The notes below the pieces were generated by a model that worked only from the letters and a program-made list of their open reading frames with translations, was not told where the DNA came from and made no database searches. A stretch of 41,857 nt of DNA from Glycomyces algeriensis (GTDB lineage Bacteria; Actinomycetota; Actinomycetes; Mycobacteriales; Micromonosporaceae): assembly GCF_027622855.1 (NCBI RefSeq), contig NZ_JAPZVR010000013.1, positions 32,241 to 74,097 on the forward strand, written 5' to 3'. Shown here piece by piece: positions 1 to 8,296 of the stretch (position 1 is the stretch's first letter; the number at the start of each line of letters is the position of its first letter). Position numbers and translations under genes: made by a program.

Positions 1-50
1 CGCCCCCGCCCCCGCGCGGCCGCCCCCCCCCCCCCCCCCCCCCCCACCCC
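1..50. other. C-rich homopolymer at window edge
   Basis: Almost uninterrupted C, with a few G and one A. It is unlike the mixed high-GC sequence that follows and has no codon structure. It looks like a low-quality contig end or poly-G read artefact rather than biology. Confidence 0.75.
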
Positions 51-64
51 GCTGTCCGTTCGCG

Positions 65-529
65 TCAGATCGTGCCGGGCGGGTCGATGTCGCCGCGCCA
101 GCCGCCGGTCTCGGCGCCGCGGGATTCGATGTACTCCTTGAAGCGGCGCATGTCGCCCTTGACCTTGCGGTCGATGATGCCGAGCTTGTCGGCCGTCTCC
201 TCGGCGAAGCCCTCGGGATCGATGTCCATCTGGGCCGTGACGCGCGTGGTGGCGTCGTCGAGGCGGTGGAAGGTCACCACGCCGGCGTGCGTGGGGCCGT
301 TGATGGACCGCCAGGCCACGCGTTCGTCCGGGTGCTGCTCGGTGATGGTCGCGTCGAACTCGCGGGTGGCGCCGCCGACCTTCGTCACCCAGTGCGTGTG
401 GGTGTCGTCGAGCTGGCGGACGTTCTCGACCCCGTCCATGAAGGCGGGGAAGGACTCGAACTGCGTCCACTGGTTGTAGGCCCGCGAGACGGGGACGTGC
501 ACGTCGACTGATTCGGTGATGGTGCTCAA
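65..529 (-). CDS. SRPBCC family protein (polyketide cyclase/dehydrase-like)
   Basis: A 154-residue helix-grip (START/Bet v1-like) protein of the SRPBCC superfamily, whose members bind small hydrophobic ligands. The family signature is visible: an N-terminal beta strand ending in PVSRAYNQWTQFESFPAFM, then the WVTKVGG and VAWRSINGP strands, and a C-terminal amphipathic helix around FKEYIESRG. The start is TTG, read as MSTITES, preceded seven bases upstream by a good AAGGAG ribosome site; no ATG fits as well. It has no signal peptide or membrane segment, so it is probably cytoplasmic. It stands alone upstream of the GH5 gene on the same strand. The ligand cannot be inferred. Proteins of this size and type are often annotated as cyclase or coenzyme Q-binding, but nothing here supports an enzymatic role. 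Confidence 0.85.
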   Translation of the reverse strand: MSTITESVDVHVPVSRAYNQWTQFESFPAFMDGVENVRQLDDTHTHWVTKVGGATREFDATITEQHPDERVAWRSINGPTHAGVVTFHRLDDATTRVTAQMDIDPEGFAEETADKLGIIDRKVKGDMRRFKEYIESRGAETGGWRGDIDPPGTI

Positions 530-627
530 GGCGATTCTCCTTCGTCGGTCGCGGCGAGCGTCTTCGCTGCACCTGTCCTCAGGCGGTTACCCGTGAGGAC
601 CGGAGCCGACACATGGCGCGCACGGGA

Positions 628-655
628 GCGGCCCGGACCACCTGGTCCGGGCCGC
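628..655 (-). terminator. Intrinsic terminator-like hairpin after the GH5 gene
   Basis: Perfect 12-bp inverted repeat, GCGGCCCGGACC and GGTCCGGGCCGC, around a four-base ACCT loop. It lies 11 bases past the GH5 stop codon. There is no long U-tract, which is common in high-GC actinobacteria. Nearly the same stem recurs at 16776-16806. Confidence 0.8.
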
Positions 656-666
656 GTTCCGTTGCG

Positions 667-2055
667 CTAGTTGATGTTCTCGATCACGAAGGGCGCGTGG
701 CCGCGGACGTAGTTGTCCCAGCCACCCGTGACCGGCGCTCCCGGGGAGAGCAGGTTGGTGGAGTCGGTGCCGACGTCGAGCTTCCAGGCGGTCCAGGAGA
801 TCCCGTTGGCCGCCATCCAGTCGATCCAGCGCTGCGCCTCGTCGAGGCAGACCCGGCCGTCGAGGCCGCCGTCGGCGGCGCTGGCGCCCCATTCGGTGAC
901 GAAGAGGGCGATGCCGGCATCGATGGCCCGGTCGGCGGTGTCGCGCAGCCAGCTGGTGTGGGTGCACGAGTAGAAGTGCAGCGTGTACATGAGGTTGGTG
1001 CCCGCCACGGGGTCGGCCGCGGCGACGTCGACCTCCTGGGACCAGCTGGGGGTGCCGAGGACGACGATGTTGTCGGGGTCGTGCTCGCGGATAGCGGCGA
1101 CGACGGCCTGGTGGTAGGGCTTGATGGTGCCGCTCCAGGAGACCTGCAGGGGCTCGTTGTACGGCTCCCAGATGATGTTCGGGAGGTGCCCGTACCGCTC
1201 GGCGAGGTCGCTGAAGAACGCGACGGCCTCGGCCTGGTGCAGGTGCGCCTCATGCGCGTGGAAGTCGACGATCACGTAGACGCCGGCCGTGGCCGCGTTG
1301 TTGATCACCTTCTCCACTTCGGACTTCCAGCCGTTCGGGTCGTCGAGGTAGGCGCCTTCGGGCTCGACGCCCATGGCGACGCGGAAGACCTCGAGGTTCC
1401 AGTTGTCGCGCATCCATTCGAGCCCTTGCAGGTTCTGCGCGTACGGCTGGGTCTGCCAGTGCAGCCACATGCTCGAGACGCCTTGGAGCTGCACGGGCGC
1501 GTTCTGCGCGTCGCACATCTGGGTGCCGCAGACGTGGAGCTTGCCGTGCTCCTCGACCGGGGTGCCGTCGGGGGCGGGCTCGGTCGGCTCCTCGGTGGGC
1601 TCGGTGGGTTCGGGCTCGGTGGTCTGCTCGCCGCCGCCTTCGCCGCAGAGGACGCCGTTGACTTCGGCGGCCTCGATGTCGCCGGGCGAGCCGGACGCGG
1701 TGAAGCCGAAGACCTCGCGGGTCTGGCCGGCGGCGATGCTGCCGTTCCAGCCCGCGTCGGACGCGGTGAAGTGGGAGCCGCTCAGGCTCTGGCCGGTGAC
1801 GTTCCAGGCGCTGATGCCGGAGACAGCGCTGGTGAAGTCCCATTCGACGGTCCAGTCGCTGAGCGGCTCGTCGGTGGTGATGCTGATGTTCGCCTGGAAG
1901 CCGGAGCCCCAGCTGCTGACGATGTCGTAGTCGACGTCGCATCCCGCGGCGGCGTTCGCGCCCTGGGACGCGACGATGGTGATCGCGCCGGCGCTGAGCG
2001 CCGCCGCGGCCGCGCCGATGAGCGCGACGAGCTTTCGTCTTCGATGTGGTTGCAT
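667..2055 (-). CDS. Secreted CBM2-GH5 endoglucanase (cellulase)
   Basis: A 462-residue secreted glycoside hydrolase acting on cellulose or a related beta-glucan. Residues 1-37 form a signal peptide (basic MQPHRRRK, then a hydrophobic stretch, cleavage near ANAAAG). Residues 38-137 are a CBM2 cellulose-binding module bounded by Cys39 and Cys137, with exposed Trp residues. A Thr/Glu/Pro linker covers about 144-165. Residues 170-462 are the GH5 catalytic domain, with acid/base Glu301 in YNEP and nucleophile Glu388 in VTEWG. The ATG at 2055 is preceded by GAGGAG and by a CebR-like operator, so longer in-frame extensions upstream are not the real start. The N-terminal CBM2 order is typical of Streptomyces-type GH5 enzymes. 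Exact substrate (cellulose or mannan) is not resolved. Confidence 0.93.
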   Translation of the reverse strand: MQPHRRRKLVALIGAAAAALSAGAITIVASQGANAAAGCDVDYDIVSSWGSGFQANISITTDEPLSDWTVEWDFTSAVSGISAWNVTGQSLSGSHFTASDAGWNGSIAAGQTREVFGFTASGSPGDIEAAEVNGVLCGEGGGEQTTEPEPTEPTEEPTEPAPDGTPVEEHGKLHVCGTQMCDAQNAPVQLQGVSSMWLHWQTQPYAQNLQGLEWMRDNWNLEVFRVAMGVEPEGAYLDDPNGWKSEVEKVINNAATAGVYVIVDFHAHEAHLHQAEAVAFFSDLAERYGHLPNIIWEPYNEPLQVSWSGTIKPYHQAVVAAIREHDPDNIVVLGTPSWSQEVDVAAADPVAGTNLMYTLHFYSCTHTSWLRDTADRAIDAGIALFVTEWGASAADGGLDGRVCLDEAQRWIDWMAANGISWTAWKLDVGTDSTNLLSPGAPVTGGWDNYVRGHAPFVIENIN

Positions 2056-2068
2056 GGCTGCCTCTCCT

Positions 2069-2082
2069 CGGGACCGCTCCCA
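2069..2082. promoter_or_regulatory. CebR-like operator
   Basis: CGGGACCGCTCCCA matches the actinobacterial CebR palindrome TGGGAGCGCTCCCA at 12 of 14 positions. It sits 14 to 27 bases upstream of the GH5 start codon, next to the GAGGAG ribosome site. In Streptomyces, CebR represses cellulase genes and is released by cellobiose. No cebR gene is in the window. Confidence 0.6.
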
Positions 2083-2105
2083 TAACTCATATCGGAGTCT
2101 GTCAA
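2079..2105 (-). promoter_or_regulatory. Probable promoter of the GH5 gene
   Basis: On the minus strand a perfect TTGACA (2105-2100) is followed after 15 bases by TATGGG (2084-2079). The -35 box is convincing. The -10 box and the short spacing are weak. The -10 region overlaps the CebR-like operator, as expected for repression. Confidence 0.4.
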
Positions 2106-2176
2106 TGTCTGCGCGTGGAGTCAAGGGGGACTCGTGCCCCGGTTTGACCGGGACTCGCAAAGGGAACCACTGGGGG

Positions 2177-2575
2177 ATGTTTCGGAAGACGCTGGCCACC
2201 GCATGTGGCCTGGCATTGCTCTCGGGAGCCGCGGCCTGCAGCGCTGACCAGCGCGAGTCCGCGGCTTCGGCCGCGGCCTCGGCGTTCTCCGATGCGATCG
2301 CGAGCGGGGACGCGGCCGCGGCCTGCGCCGCGCTCGCCCCGGAGACCGTGGAGGCCGTGGCCGCCTCCGAAGGCGAGTCCTGCGAAGCGTCGCTGGGCGC
2401 GCAGGAGCTGCCGAGCGGCGCGGTCGGCGAGGTGCAGGTGTGGGGCGACCGCGCCCAGGTCCGCACCGACGAGGACGTGCTGTTCCTCGTCGAACTCGAG
2501 GACGGCTGGAAGGTGGTCGCCGCCGGCTGCGAGCCTCAGGGCGACCGCCCGTACCTGTGCGAGGTGGGGGGCTGA
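2177..2575 (+). CDS. Small secreted lipoprotein, unknown function
   Basis: A 132-residue predicted lipoprotein. Residues 1-22 are a signal sequence (MFRKTLATACGLALLSG) leading to a lipobox-like AAAC, which lacks the usual Leu at -3, so lipidation is probable rather than certain. The mature part is Ala/Glu-rich and helical at first (about 23-70), then beta-rich (VGEVQVWGDRAQVRTDEDVLFLVELEDGWKVVAAGCEP). That pattern of 'helix, WGDRAxVxxxxDxxFL, DGWKVxAAGC' recurs in small actinobacterial lipoproteins of unknown role. The start is the ATG after ACTGGGGG; upstream in-frame starts overlap the GH5 signal peptide. The next gene starts inside its stop codon, so these are translationally coupled. Confidence 0.75.
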   Translation: MFRKTLATACGLALLSGAAACSADQRESAASAAASAFSDAIASGDAAAACAALAPETVEAVAASEGESCEASLGAQELPSGAVGEVQVWGDRAQVRTDEDVLFLVELEDGWKVVAAGCEPQGDRPYLCEVGG

Positions 2576-2664
2576 TGGACCGGCGGTGCCTGTTCTGGAC
2601 GTATCTGGTCGTGATCTTCGGCGGGCTGGCGTACTTCATCGTCGTCGGCCTGCTGCGCCTGTGA
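2575..2664 (+). CDS. 29-residue membrane peptide
   Basis: ATG at 2575 shares one base with the preceding TGA stop. The product is MDRRCLF followed by one hydrophobic helix (YLVVIFGGLAYFIVVGLL) and a short basic tail. It sits between a lipoprotein and a DUF6766 membrane protein on the same strand. Coupling and a clean helix with an N-terminal arginine pair support a real gene. The function is not known. Confidence 0.6.
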   Translation: MDRRCLFWTYLVVIFGGLAYFIVVGLLRL

Positions 2665-2674
2665 GGAGGGTGGG

Positions 2675-3349
2675 ATGAAGCGCTTCCTGCGGGACAACGG
2701 CCTGAGCCTGGGCTTCGGCCTCATGTTCCTCGCCGCGCTGGTCGGCCAGGCGTTCGCCGGGCAGTCCGACTTCAACCACCGGCAGCTCGCGCAGGGCGGC
2801 CGGGAGCTCTCGCTGCTCCAGTACGTGACCTCGAGCGACTTCGCCGTGAACGTCGCGGAGAACTGGCAGTCGGAGTACCTGCAGTTCTTCCTGTACGTGT
2901 TCGCGACCGTCTGGCTCGTGCAGCGCGGCTCGCCCGAGTCCAAGCCGGTTGACGAGGTCGGCCTCGAATCGGACGAGGAGCAGCGGGTCGGGCGCCACAC
3001 GACCGAGGAATCGCCGGAGTGGGCCAAGGCGGGCGGATGGCGCACCGGCGTGTTCTCACGCTCGCTCGGGATCGTGATGGCCGTGATCTTCCTGCTCTCG
3101 TGGTTCGCGCAGTCCGTGAGCGGCCTCAGCGTGTACAACGCCGAGCAGATCGCCGAACTGCAGGACCCCGTGACCTGGGGCGGCTACGTCGTCTCCGGCG
3201 AGTTCTGGAACCGGACGCTGCAGAACTGGCAGTCCGAGCTCCTCGCGGTGGGCTCGCTGGCCGTGCTCAGCGTGTACCTGCGCCAGCGCGGCTCACCCGA
3301 GTCCAAGCCCGTGGGCACCTCGCACGAAACGACCGAGACCTCGGGTTAG
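2675..3349 (+). CDS. DUF6766 family membrane protein
   Basis: A 224-residue integral membrane protein that I recognise as DUF6766. There are four hydrophobic segments, at about 9-29, 67-82, 131-148 and 191-204. The protein is an internal duplication: the first half ends NWQSEYLQ...LVQRGSPESKPV and the second NWQSELLA...LRQRGSPESKPV, each preceded by a helix and a periplasmic loop. The ATG follows a strong GAGGAGGG ribosome site eight bases upstream. It is the last gene of a short run with the lipoprotein and the 29-aa peptide and converges on the DUF4395 gene with a 4-bp overlap at the stops. The function is unknown; the repeated NWQSE(Y/L)L and RGSPESKPV motifs are the conserved parts. Confidence 0.85.
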   Translation: MKRFLRDNGLSLGFGLMFLAALVGQAFAGQSDFNHRQLAQGGRELSLLQYVTSSDFAVNVAENWQSEYLQFFLYVFATVWLVQRGSPESKPVDEVGLESDEEQRVGRHTTEESPEWAKAGGWRTGVFSRSLGIVMAVIFLLSWFAQSVSGLSVYNAEQIAELQDPVTWGGYVVSGEFWNRTLQNWQSELLAVGSLAVLSVYLRQRGSPESKPVGTSHETTETSG

Positions 3350-3849
3350 ACGCGCTGGAGGGCGGCGTCGGTGCGGGCGCTGATGTCGTTGCAGGCTTCG
3401 CAGACCGAGTCGGGGATGAGGCCCGCGCGGGTGAGCAGGGCGAAGATCTTGCAGCCCAGGCAGAACGCGAGGAACGCCTCGAGTGCGGCGGCCACGGTGA
3501 GGGCGCCGAGGACGATCCAGCCGGCCGTGTCGAGGTCGAAGACGAGGAGCAGGAGCGCCGAGGCCACGGAGAAGACCACGCCGATGCCCTGCGCGAAGCG
3601 CTTGGGCGGTCCGGGGACCAGCTTCGGGGCCGCGGGCAGCAGCGGCGTGACGACGCGGGTCACGAACTGACCGAGGACACTCAAGGTCGGGCCGGTCGCG
3701 ACGCGGGCGATGAATCCGAGCGCGATGACCGCGACCAGCCATTCGAGCTGGAAGGCGAGCGCGGCGGCGCTCATGGCGACCACGCCGCCGGCGACGAGGC
3801 GGGCCGAGACCTCGTTCACGGGGTTCGGGAAGCTGAACAGGCTGCGCAT
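3346..3849 (-). CDS. DUF4395 domain membrane protein
   Basis: A 167-residue membrane protein of the DUF4395 family. It begins with the characteristic FSFPNPVNEVSARLVAG motif and has four hydrophobic segments (about 18-33, 37-52, 90-105 and 108-130). Two cysteine pairs, CLGC at 130-133 and CEAC at 150-153, suggest thiol redox or metal binding near the membrane. Family members are often found near thioredoxin-like or sulfurtransferase genes, but none is present here. The ATG has a GAAGGAA ribosome site. Its stop overlaps the stop of the convergent DUF6766 gene. Confidence 0.85.
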   Translation of the reverse strand: MRSLFSFPNPVNEVSARLVAGGVVAMSAAALAFQLEWLVAVIALGFIARVATGPTLSVLGQFVTRVVTPLLPAAPKLVPGPPKRFAQGIGVVFSVASALLLLVFDLDTAGWIVLGALTVAAALEAFLAFCLGCKIFALLTRAGLIPDSVCEACNDISARTDAALQRV

Positions 3850-3989
3850 GCGGTGGGTTCCTTCGGGCGGGTCGAAATCGGGGCAAGGCGGCCAATGCTA
3901 GCGCCGTTCCATCAGTGAGGCCATTTTGACGGAGGCGCCGCCCGGGGCGGCGCGATACCATCAGTGCCCGATCGACTACGGGGGCGTGT

Positions 3990-4538
3990 GTGGGGGAATC
4001 GACGGAGATGGTCGTGCTGCTCGGCGACGACGGCACACCGACGGGGACCGAACGCAAGGACCGGGTGCACGGCGCCGAGACGCCGCTGCACCTCGCGTTC
4101 TCCTGCTACGGGTTCGACGACGCGGGGCGGCTGCTGGCGACCCGCCGCGCCGACGGCAAGCGGGCGTTCCCCGGGGTGTGGACGAACACGTGCTGTGGGC
4201 ACCCGGGGCCCGGCGAGTTCATGGAGGCCGCCGTCGACCGGCGCATGCGCTCCGAACTCGGCGTCCCCGTCCGGGACCTGGTGTGCGCGCTGCCCACCTT
4301 CCGGTACCGGGCCGAGTCCAACGGGGTCGTCGAGAACGAGATCTGCCCGGTCTACCTCGGCCGGATCGACGCCGACCCGGAGCCCGACGCCGCGGAGGTC
4401 TCGGACTTCGAGTGGATCGACTGGCCCGAGTACGTCGCCCGGGCGCAGCGGCCGGGCTCCGACCTCTCGCCCTGGTCGCGGCTGCAGGTCGCGCAGCTCG
4501 TGCGGTGGGGCTCGGTGGAGCGGATGCTCAACGGCTGA
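3990..4538 (+). CDS. idi: Isopentenyl-diphosphate delta-isomerase, type 1
   Basis: A 182-residue Nudix-fold enzyme that interconverts IPP and DMAPP for isoprenoid synthesis in the cytosol. Diagnostic motifs are HLAFSCYGF (35-42), the catalytic Cys in NTCCGHP (66-72) and the metal/acid glutamates in NGVVENEICPVY (111-122), with W-I-D near the C-terminus. The length matches the family. The start is GTG at 3990 after CTACGGGGG; a downstream ATG at 4008 would remove the conserved first strand. It is monocistronic and ends at a strong hairpin. No other isoprenoid genes are nearby. Confidence 0.95.
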   Translation: MGESTEMVVLLGDDGTPTGTERKDRVHGAETPLHLAFSCYGFDDAGRLLATRRADGKRAFPGVWTNTCCGHPGPGEFMEAAVDRRMRSELGVPVRDLVCALPTFRYRAESNGVVENEICPVYLGRIDADPEPDAAEVSDFEWIDWPEYVARAQRPGSDLSPWSRLQVAQLVRWGSVERMLNG

Positions 4539-4559
4539 GGGGCACCGCAGTGCCCCTCA
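4536..4559. terminator. Bidirectional terminator between idi and the enoyl-CoA hydratase gene
   Basis: Perfect 10-bp inverted repeat TGAGGGGCAC / GTGCCCCTCA around a CGCA loop. It begins at the idi stop codon and ends five bases before the stop of the convergent gene, so it can serve both. Confidence 0.8.
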
Positions 4560-4563
4560 CCCG

Positions 4564-5328
4564 TCACTTCCCCGTGAAGACCGCTTTGCGCTTCTCCTTG
4601 AACGCGAGCATGCCTTCCTTCTGGTCCTCGGTCGCGAACAGCGCGTGGAAGACCCGCCGCTCGTAGCGGATGCCGTCGCTGAGGCCGGTCTCGAGGGCGC
4701 GGTCGACGCAGTCGCGGGCGGCCGTCACCGCCAGCTTGCCGAACCCGGCGATCTGCTCGGCGACCTCGCCCGCCTCGGCGGCCAGCCGGTCGGCCGGGAC
4801 CACGCGGGAGACGAGGCCGATCCGCTCGGCCTCGAACGCGTCGATGAGCCGGCCCGTCAGGATCATGTCCATCGCCTTGGCCTTCCCGACGAGCCGCGTG
4901 AGCCGCTGCGTCCCGCCGATGCCGGGGATGACGCCGAGCGTGATCTCCGGCTGCCCGAACCGGGCGTTGTCGGCCGCGATGATCATGTCGCACATCATCG
5001 CGAGCTCGCACCCGCCGCCGAGCGCGTACCCCGCGACCGCCGCCAGCTTCGGCGTCCGCAGGGCCGCGAACGCCTCCCAGCCCGCGAAGTAGTCCTCCGC
5101 CAGCATGTCCGCCGCCGACTTCCCCGACATCTCGGTGATGTCCGCGCCCGCCGCGAAGGCCCGCTCGGAGCCGGTGACCACGAAGCAGCCGACGCCCGGA
5201 TCGGCGTCGAGCGGGGTCAGCGCCTCCACCAGCTCGGTCATCAGCTCGGCGTCGAGGGCGTTCAGGACCTCCGGCCGGTGCAGGCGCACCCGCACCACCC
5301 TGCCGATCCGTTCGATCTTCAATCGCAT
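4564..5328 (-). CDS. Enoyl-CoA hydratase/isomerase family protein
   Basis: A 254-residue crotonase-fold enzyme, full length for an enoyl-CoA hydratase. Family motifs: NALDAEL near 23, the oxyanion-hole segment [11 protein letters not shown] (about 57-67), the second oxyanion segment [15 protein letters not shown] (about 95-109) and the catalytic glutamates in [20 protein letters not shown] (about 119-138). Both glutamates of the hydratase type are in place, so hydration of a trans-2-enoyl-CoA is likely. The ATG follows AAGGGA. It lies 14 bases downstream of the membrane reductase gene and is the last gene of a three-gene operon with the adenylation enzyme. An acyl-CoA product may therefore belong to that pathway, or the gene may serve general fatty-acid breakdown. 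Confidence 0.93.
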   Translation of the reverse strand: MRLKIERIGRVVRVRLHRPEVLNALDAELMTELVEALTPLDADPGVGCFVVTGSERAFAAGADITEMSGKSAADMLAEDYFAGWEAFAALRTPKLAAVAGYALGGGCELAMMCDMIIAADNARFGQPEITLGVIPGIGGTQRLTRLVGKAKAMDMILTGRLIDAFEAERIGLVSRVVPADRLAAEAGEVAEQIAGFGKLAVTAARDCVDRALETGLSDGIRYERRVFHALFATEDQKEGMLAFKEKRKAVFTGK

Positions 5329-5342
5329 GTCGTCTTCCCTTC

Positions 5343-6632
5343 TCAGGAGTCCCAGATGGCGCCGTACGCCGGGATGCCCCGGCGTTCGAGGCCGTGGACG
5401 ACCTGCCAGGTGAGCTTCTTGTTGGAGATGCAGATGACCGCCTCGGCGCCGAAGTCGCGGTAGGCGGCGACCGCGAGGCGGACCATGTCCGGCTTGCCGT
5501 GCTGCGCGGTGTCCCAGATCCGCGCGTCCGGCTGGACGGCGAGGATCTCGTCGACCAGCTCGTCCCCGAACGTGTCCCGCGGCGCGCGCGTCGACCACAC
5601 CAGCAGCGCCGGCACCTCCTGCGCCAGCAGGTGGGGCAGGCACGGGCCGATGCCGCTCCCGGTGGCCACGTACACGACCTTCCGGAACAGCACCTCGATG
5701 TTCGCGACGCCCGCGACCGTGATGCCCTTGACCCACACGTGGCTGGGCTGCTCGTCGATGAACCGCCCCGTCCAGTCCCCCGCGCGCGAGATCGTCAACC
5801 GGAACCCGTGCTCGTCCGGCGAGGGGATGTTCGCGAACGAATGCCACTCCAGCAGCGGCGAACGGCTGATCGCCGTCGACGAGCCCGCGAACGGCTTGCG
5901 GCCGTGCGTGAACCGCGCGATCGCCACATGCGACGACGGCCGCTTCACGTCCACCGGGACCCGGCGCAGACGCGTCCACGGCGCGACGATCGCAATAGTG
6001 ACCACCACCAGCACCCGGAACTCCAGCACTGCGAACACCGGCTCGCCGCCGTGACCGATCTGGAGCATGGTCATCCACCACAGCAGGACCAGCGACAGCC
6101 AGCCGCCGAAGCGGTGCACGAGCTCGAACCGGTCGTGGTGCTTCGCCCGCAGCTTCGGAACCGTCGTCACCAGCATCGCCGCGAACAGCGCGACGAGCGC
6201 GTACGCGACCGCGAGCACGTCCGCAGGCGCCAGCTCCACTGTGGCCAGCACGACGAACGCGCCGAACCACAGCGAGCCCGCGAGCGCGCCCCCCACGTGC
6301 AGGCCGCCGAAGTGGTACACCTTCGCCAGCGTCCACCGCACCCGCAGCGGCCACGTGACCGGCGCGGCCGTCGCCAATTTGAAGAGCAGGTTGATGAGGC
6401 GCTGGCGGCGGATGAGCACCGCCAGGGCGAAGTTGCACAGCGCCGCGCGGGACGCGAACTCGGCTGAGATATCGGGCATCGCCGCGATGAGGACCGCGAG
6501 GTTCACGGCGATCACGCCCGCGGCGAGCCGGTTGAAGTGCATGAGCGCCGGGTGCTTGAAGGCGCGGCGCGCGAGCGGGAGGAGCGGCGGGAGGTCGACG
6601 TCGTCGCTGACGCCCTGCTTGAGCTGCGTCAT
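5343..6632 (-). CDS. Membrane flavoreductase with FNR-type NAD-binding domain
   Basis: A 429-residue protein. The N-terminal 230 residues hold about six membrane helices (for example [66 protein letters not shown] and [13 protein letters not shown]) with histidines in YHFGGLH and VHRFGG. The C-terminal 200 residues resemble a ferredoxin-reductase module: a barrel-like segment (HSFANIPSP...[13 protein letters not shown]) and the nucleotide motif [17 protein letters not shown] with LLVWSTR. It resembles membrane flavoproteins of the fungal TmpA type, a comparison made from memory. The canonical bis-histidine spacing of ferric reductases is not obvious, so heme binding is uncertain. Its ATG overlaps the stop of the adenylation gene (ATGA), so the two are co-translated. 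The electron acceptor is unknown. Confidence 0.75.
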   Translation of the reverse strand: MTQLKQGVSDDVDLPPLLPLARRAFKHPALMHFNRLAAGVIAVNLAVLIAAMPDISAEFASRAALCNFALAVLIRRQRLINLLFKLATAAPVTWPLRVRWTLAKVYHFGGLHVGGALAGSLWFGAFVVLATVELAPADVLAVAYALVALFAAMLVTTVPKLRAKHHDRFELVHRFGGWLSLVLLWWMTMLQIGHGGEPVFAVLEFRVLVVVTIAIVAPWTRLRRVPVDVKRPSSHVAIARFTHGRKPFAGSSTAISRSPLLEWHSFANIPSPDEHGFRLTISRAGDWTGRFIDEQPSHVWVKGITVAGVANIEVLFRKVVYVATGSGIGPCLPHLLAQEVPALLVWSTRAPRDTFGDELVDEILAVQPDARIWDTAQHGKPDMVRLAVAAYRDFGAEAVICISNKKLTWQVVHGLERRGIPAYGAIWDS

Positions 6633-8206
6633 GCGGTCGCCTCCCGTCCGAGGCGGGCGAGCCGCAGGAGGCGCGCCTTGTCGATCTTGCCCCGGTCGGT
6701 GAGAGGGAGCGCTTCCATCAAGTGGATGGATTCGGGGACGCAGTAGTACGGCAGCGCCTCCGCCACGGCCTTGCGCGCGAGTTCCGGATCGACGCCGCTG
6801 GGCTGGACGAACGCGGCCAGCGTGCGGTCGTCGAGCTTGACGGTGGCCGCCCGGACGCAGCCCGGAACGCTCTCCAGCACCGCGGAGACGGCGTCGAGTT
6901 CGACGCGGAAGCCGCGGACCTTGACCTGGTCGTCGGTCCGCCCGAGGTGTTCGAGCTCGCCGTCGAGGGTCCATCGCCCCAGGTCGCGGGTGCGGAACAT
7001 CGTGCGCCCGCCGCCGAGGAACGGGTCGGGCGCGTACCGCTCGGCGTTCAGCCCGGGGTTGGCGAGGTAGCCCGCGGAGACGCCGTCGCCGCCCGCCCAC
7101 ATCTCCCCCACTGCGCCTATCGGGCAGGGGTTGCGGTGCTCGTCGAGGAGGTAGACGGTGTTGTTGGGCGTGGGCTTGCCGATGGTGAGCCGCACGCCGG
7201 GATGGTGGCGCTGCATCGTGTTCACGATGGTGGTTTCGGTTGGGCCGCAGCCGTTGTAGAACGCGGCCCGCTCCGCCCACCGGTCGGCGAGGGCGCTCGG
7301 GCACGGCTCGCCGGCGACGGCCACCGTGCGGATTCCTTCGCACGCTTCGGGATCGATGCGGGAGAGGATCGTGGGGGTCGCGATCAGCACGTTCACCCGG
7401 CGGGCGGTCGCGGCGATGTCGTGGCCGCGGATGAGCAGCGTGCCGCCGTGCGAGAGGCAGCCGAGGATCTCCCAGGCGGCCATGTCGAAGGCGATGTTGA
7501 GGATCTGCCCCACGGTCGTCCCGGGCCGGATTCCGAGGTCGCCGGGCTCGGTGAGCAGCAGGTTCGCGAGGTTCGCGTGCGTCACCGCGACCCCGTTCGG
7601 GGTGCCGGTGGTGCCCGAGGTGAACAGGACGTAGCAGGCACGCGCCGGGTCGTGGGCGATGCGCGGTACCGGGACATCGGCCGCTTCGCCGTCCCGGTCG
7701 ATGTCGATGCCGATGACGCCGGGCGGGAGCTCCACGGGCGCATCGGATTGCGTGAGCACGATCGTGCAGTTCGCGGTGGCGAGGATGTGCCGGAGTGCCG
7801 GGTTCCGGACCATCTTCGCGTCTTGCGGCACGTAGGCCGCGCCGGTCTTCAGGATCGCGAGGATGCCGACGAGCATCGGTATCCCGCGGCGGACGACGAG
7901 CGCGACGCGGTCGCCGGGGCTCACGCCGCCCTGTATGAGCCGGGCCGCGAGCCGGTCGGCCCGCCGTTCCAGCTCGCCGTAGGAGATGCGCTCGCCGCCG
8001 TGCTGGGCGGCCGTCACGGAAGGCCGCACGGCCGCATGCCGCTCGATCATCTCGTGGATCCCCACCCGGGGAACGGTTCGAGCGGGTCCCCACCCGAACC
8101 GGCGGAACAGGCGCGAGTCCCGATCGTCCAATCCAGACGGTGTGGCGAGATCACTCGCTCGTCTCACGTAGTCGATTCGCTGCGTGGTGTAGTCGATTGT
8201 AGACAT
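6629..8206 (-). CDS. Stand-alone NRPS-type adenylation enzyme (amino-acid-CoA/AMP ligase)
   Basis: A 525-residue ANL-superfamily adenylating enzyme closest to nonribosomal peptide synthetase A domains. Motifs: P-loop [13 protein letters not shown] (194-206), FDMAAWE with Asp241 where A domains hold the alpha-amino group, NGCGPTET (318-325), TRDLGRW (406-412), [14 protein letters not shown] (423-436) and the C-terminal catalytic lysine in DRGKIDK (about 504-510). It ends right after the A10 motif, so no carrier or condensation domain is attached. It probably makes an aminoacyl-adenylate. The recipient is unknown. It is the first gene of an operon with a membrane flavoreductase and an enoyl-CoA hydratase, downstream of a near-consensus promoter with an about 85-base leader. 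Substrate cannot be assigned. Confidence 0.88.
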   Translation of the reverse strand: MSTIDYTTQRIDYVRRASDLATPSGLDDRDSRLFRRFGWGPARTVPRVGIHEMIERHAAVRPSVTAAQHGGERISYGELERRADRLAARLIQGGVSPGDRVALVVRRGIPMLVGILAILKTGAAYVPQDAKMVRNPALRHILATANCTIVLTQSDAPVELPPGVIGIDIDRDGEAADVPVPRIAHDPARACYVLFTSGTTGTPNGVAVTHANLANLLLTEPGDLGIRPGTTVGQILNIAFDMAAWEILGCLSHGGTLLIRGHDIAATARRVNVLIATPTILSRIDPEACEGIRTVAVAGEPCPSALADRWAERAAFYNGCGPTETTIVNTMQRHHPGVRLTIGKPTPNNTVYLLDEHRNPCPIGAVGEMWAGGDGVSAGYLANPGLNAERYAPDPFLGGGRTMFRTRDLGRWTLDGELEHLGRTDDQVKVRGFRVELDAVSAVLESVPGCVRAATVKLDDRTLAAFVQPSGVDPELARKAVAEALPYYCVPESIHLMEALPLTDRGKIDKARLLRLARLGREATA

Positions 8207-8271
8207 AGGTCACCCATCGGTTCGGTGCGTTCTGCTTGAATCCCAACCCTTTCGGCTCGCGTGCGCGCGCA

Positions 8272-8289
8272 GTGTGGTAGCGCTCACAC
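8272..8289. promoter_or_regulatory. Possible operator at the adenylation-operon start site
   Basis: Five-base arms GTGTG and CACAC flank an AGCGCT core, centred just downstream of the -10 box at 8297-8302. Position fits a repressor site. The arms are short, so this is tentative. Confidence 0.3.
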
Positions 8290-8296
8290 GAGAGAT

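Noticed and set aside
613..2085. Long plus-strand frame opposite the GH5 gene
   Set aside because: It is an antisense shadow of high-GC coding. The minus-strand frame has clear CBM2 and GH5 motifs, a signal peptide and a ribosome site; the antisense product is low-complexity Gly/Ala/Arg.
5343..6632. Classical ferric reductase with bis-heme
   Set aside because: The histidines do not show the paired spacing expected for two hemes in helices 3 and 5, so only the flavoreductase-like module is claimed.
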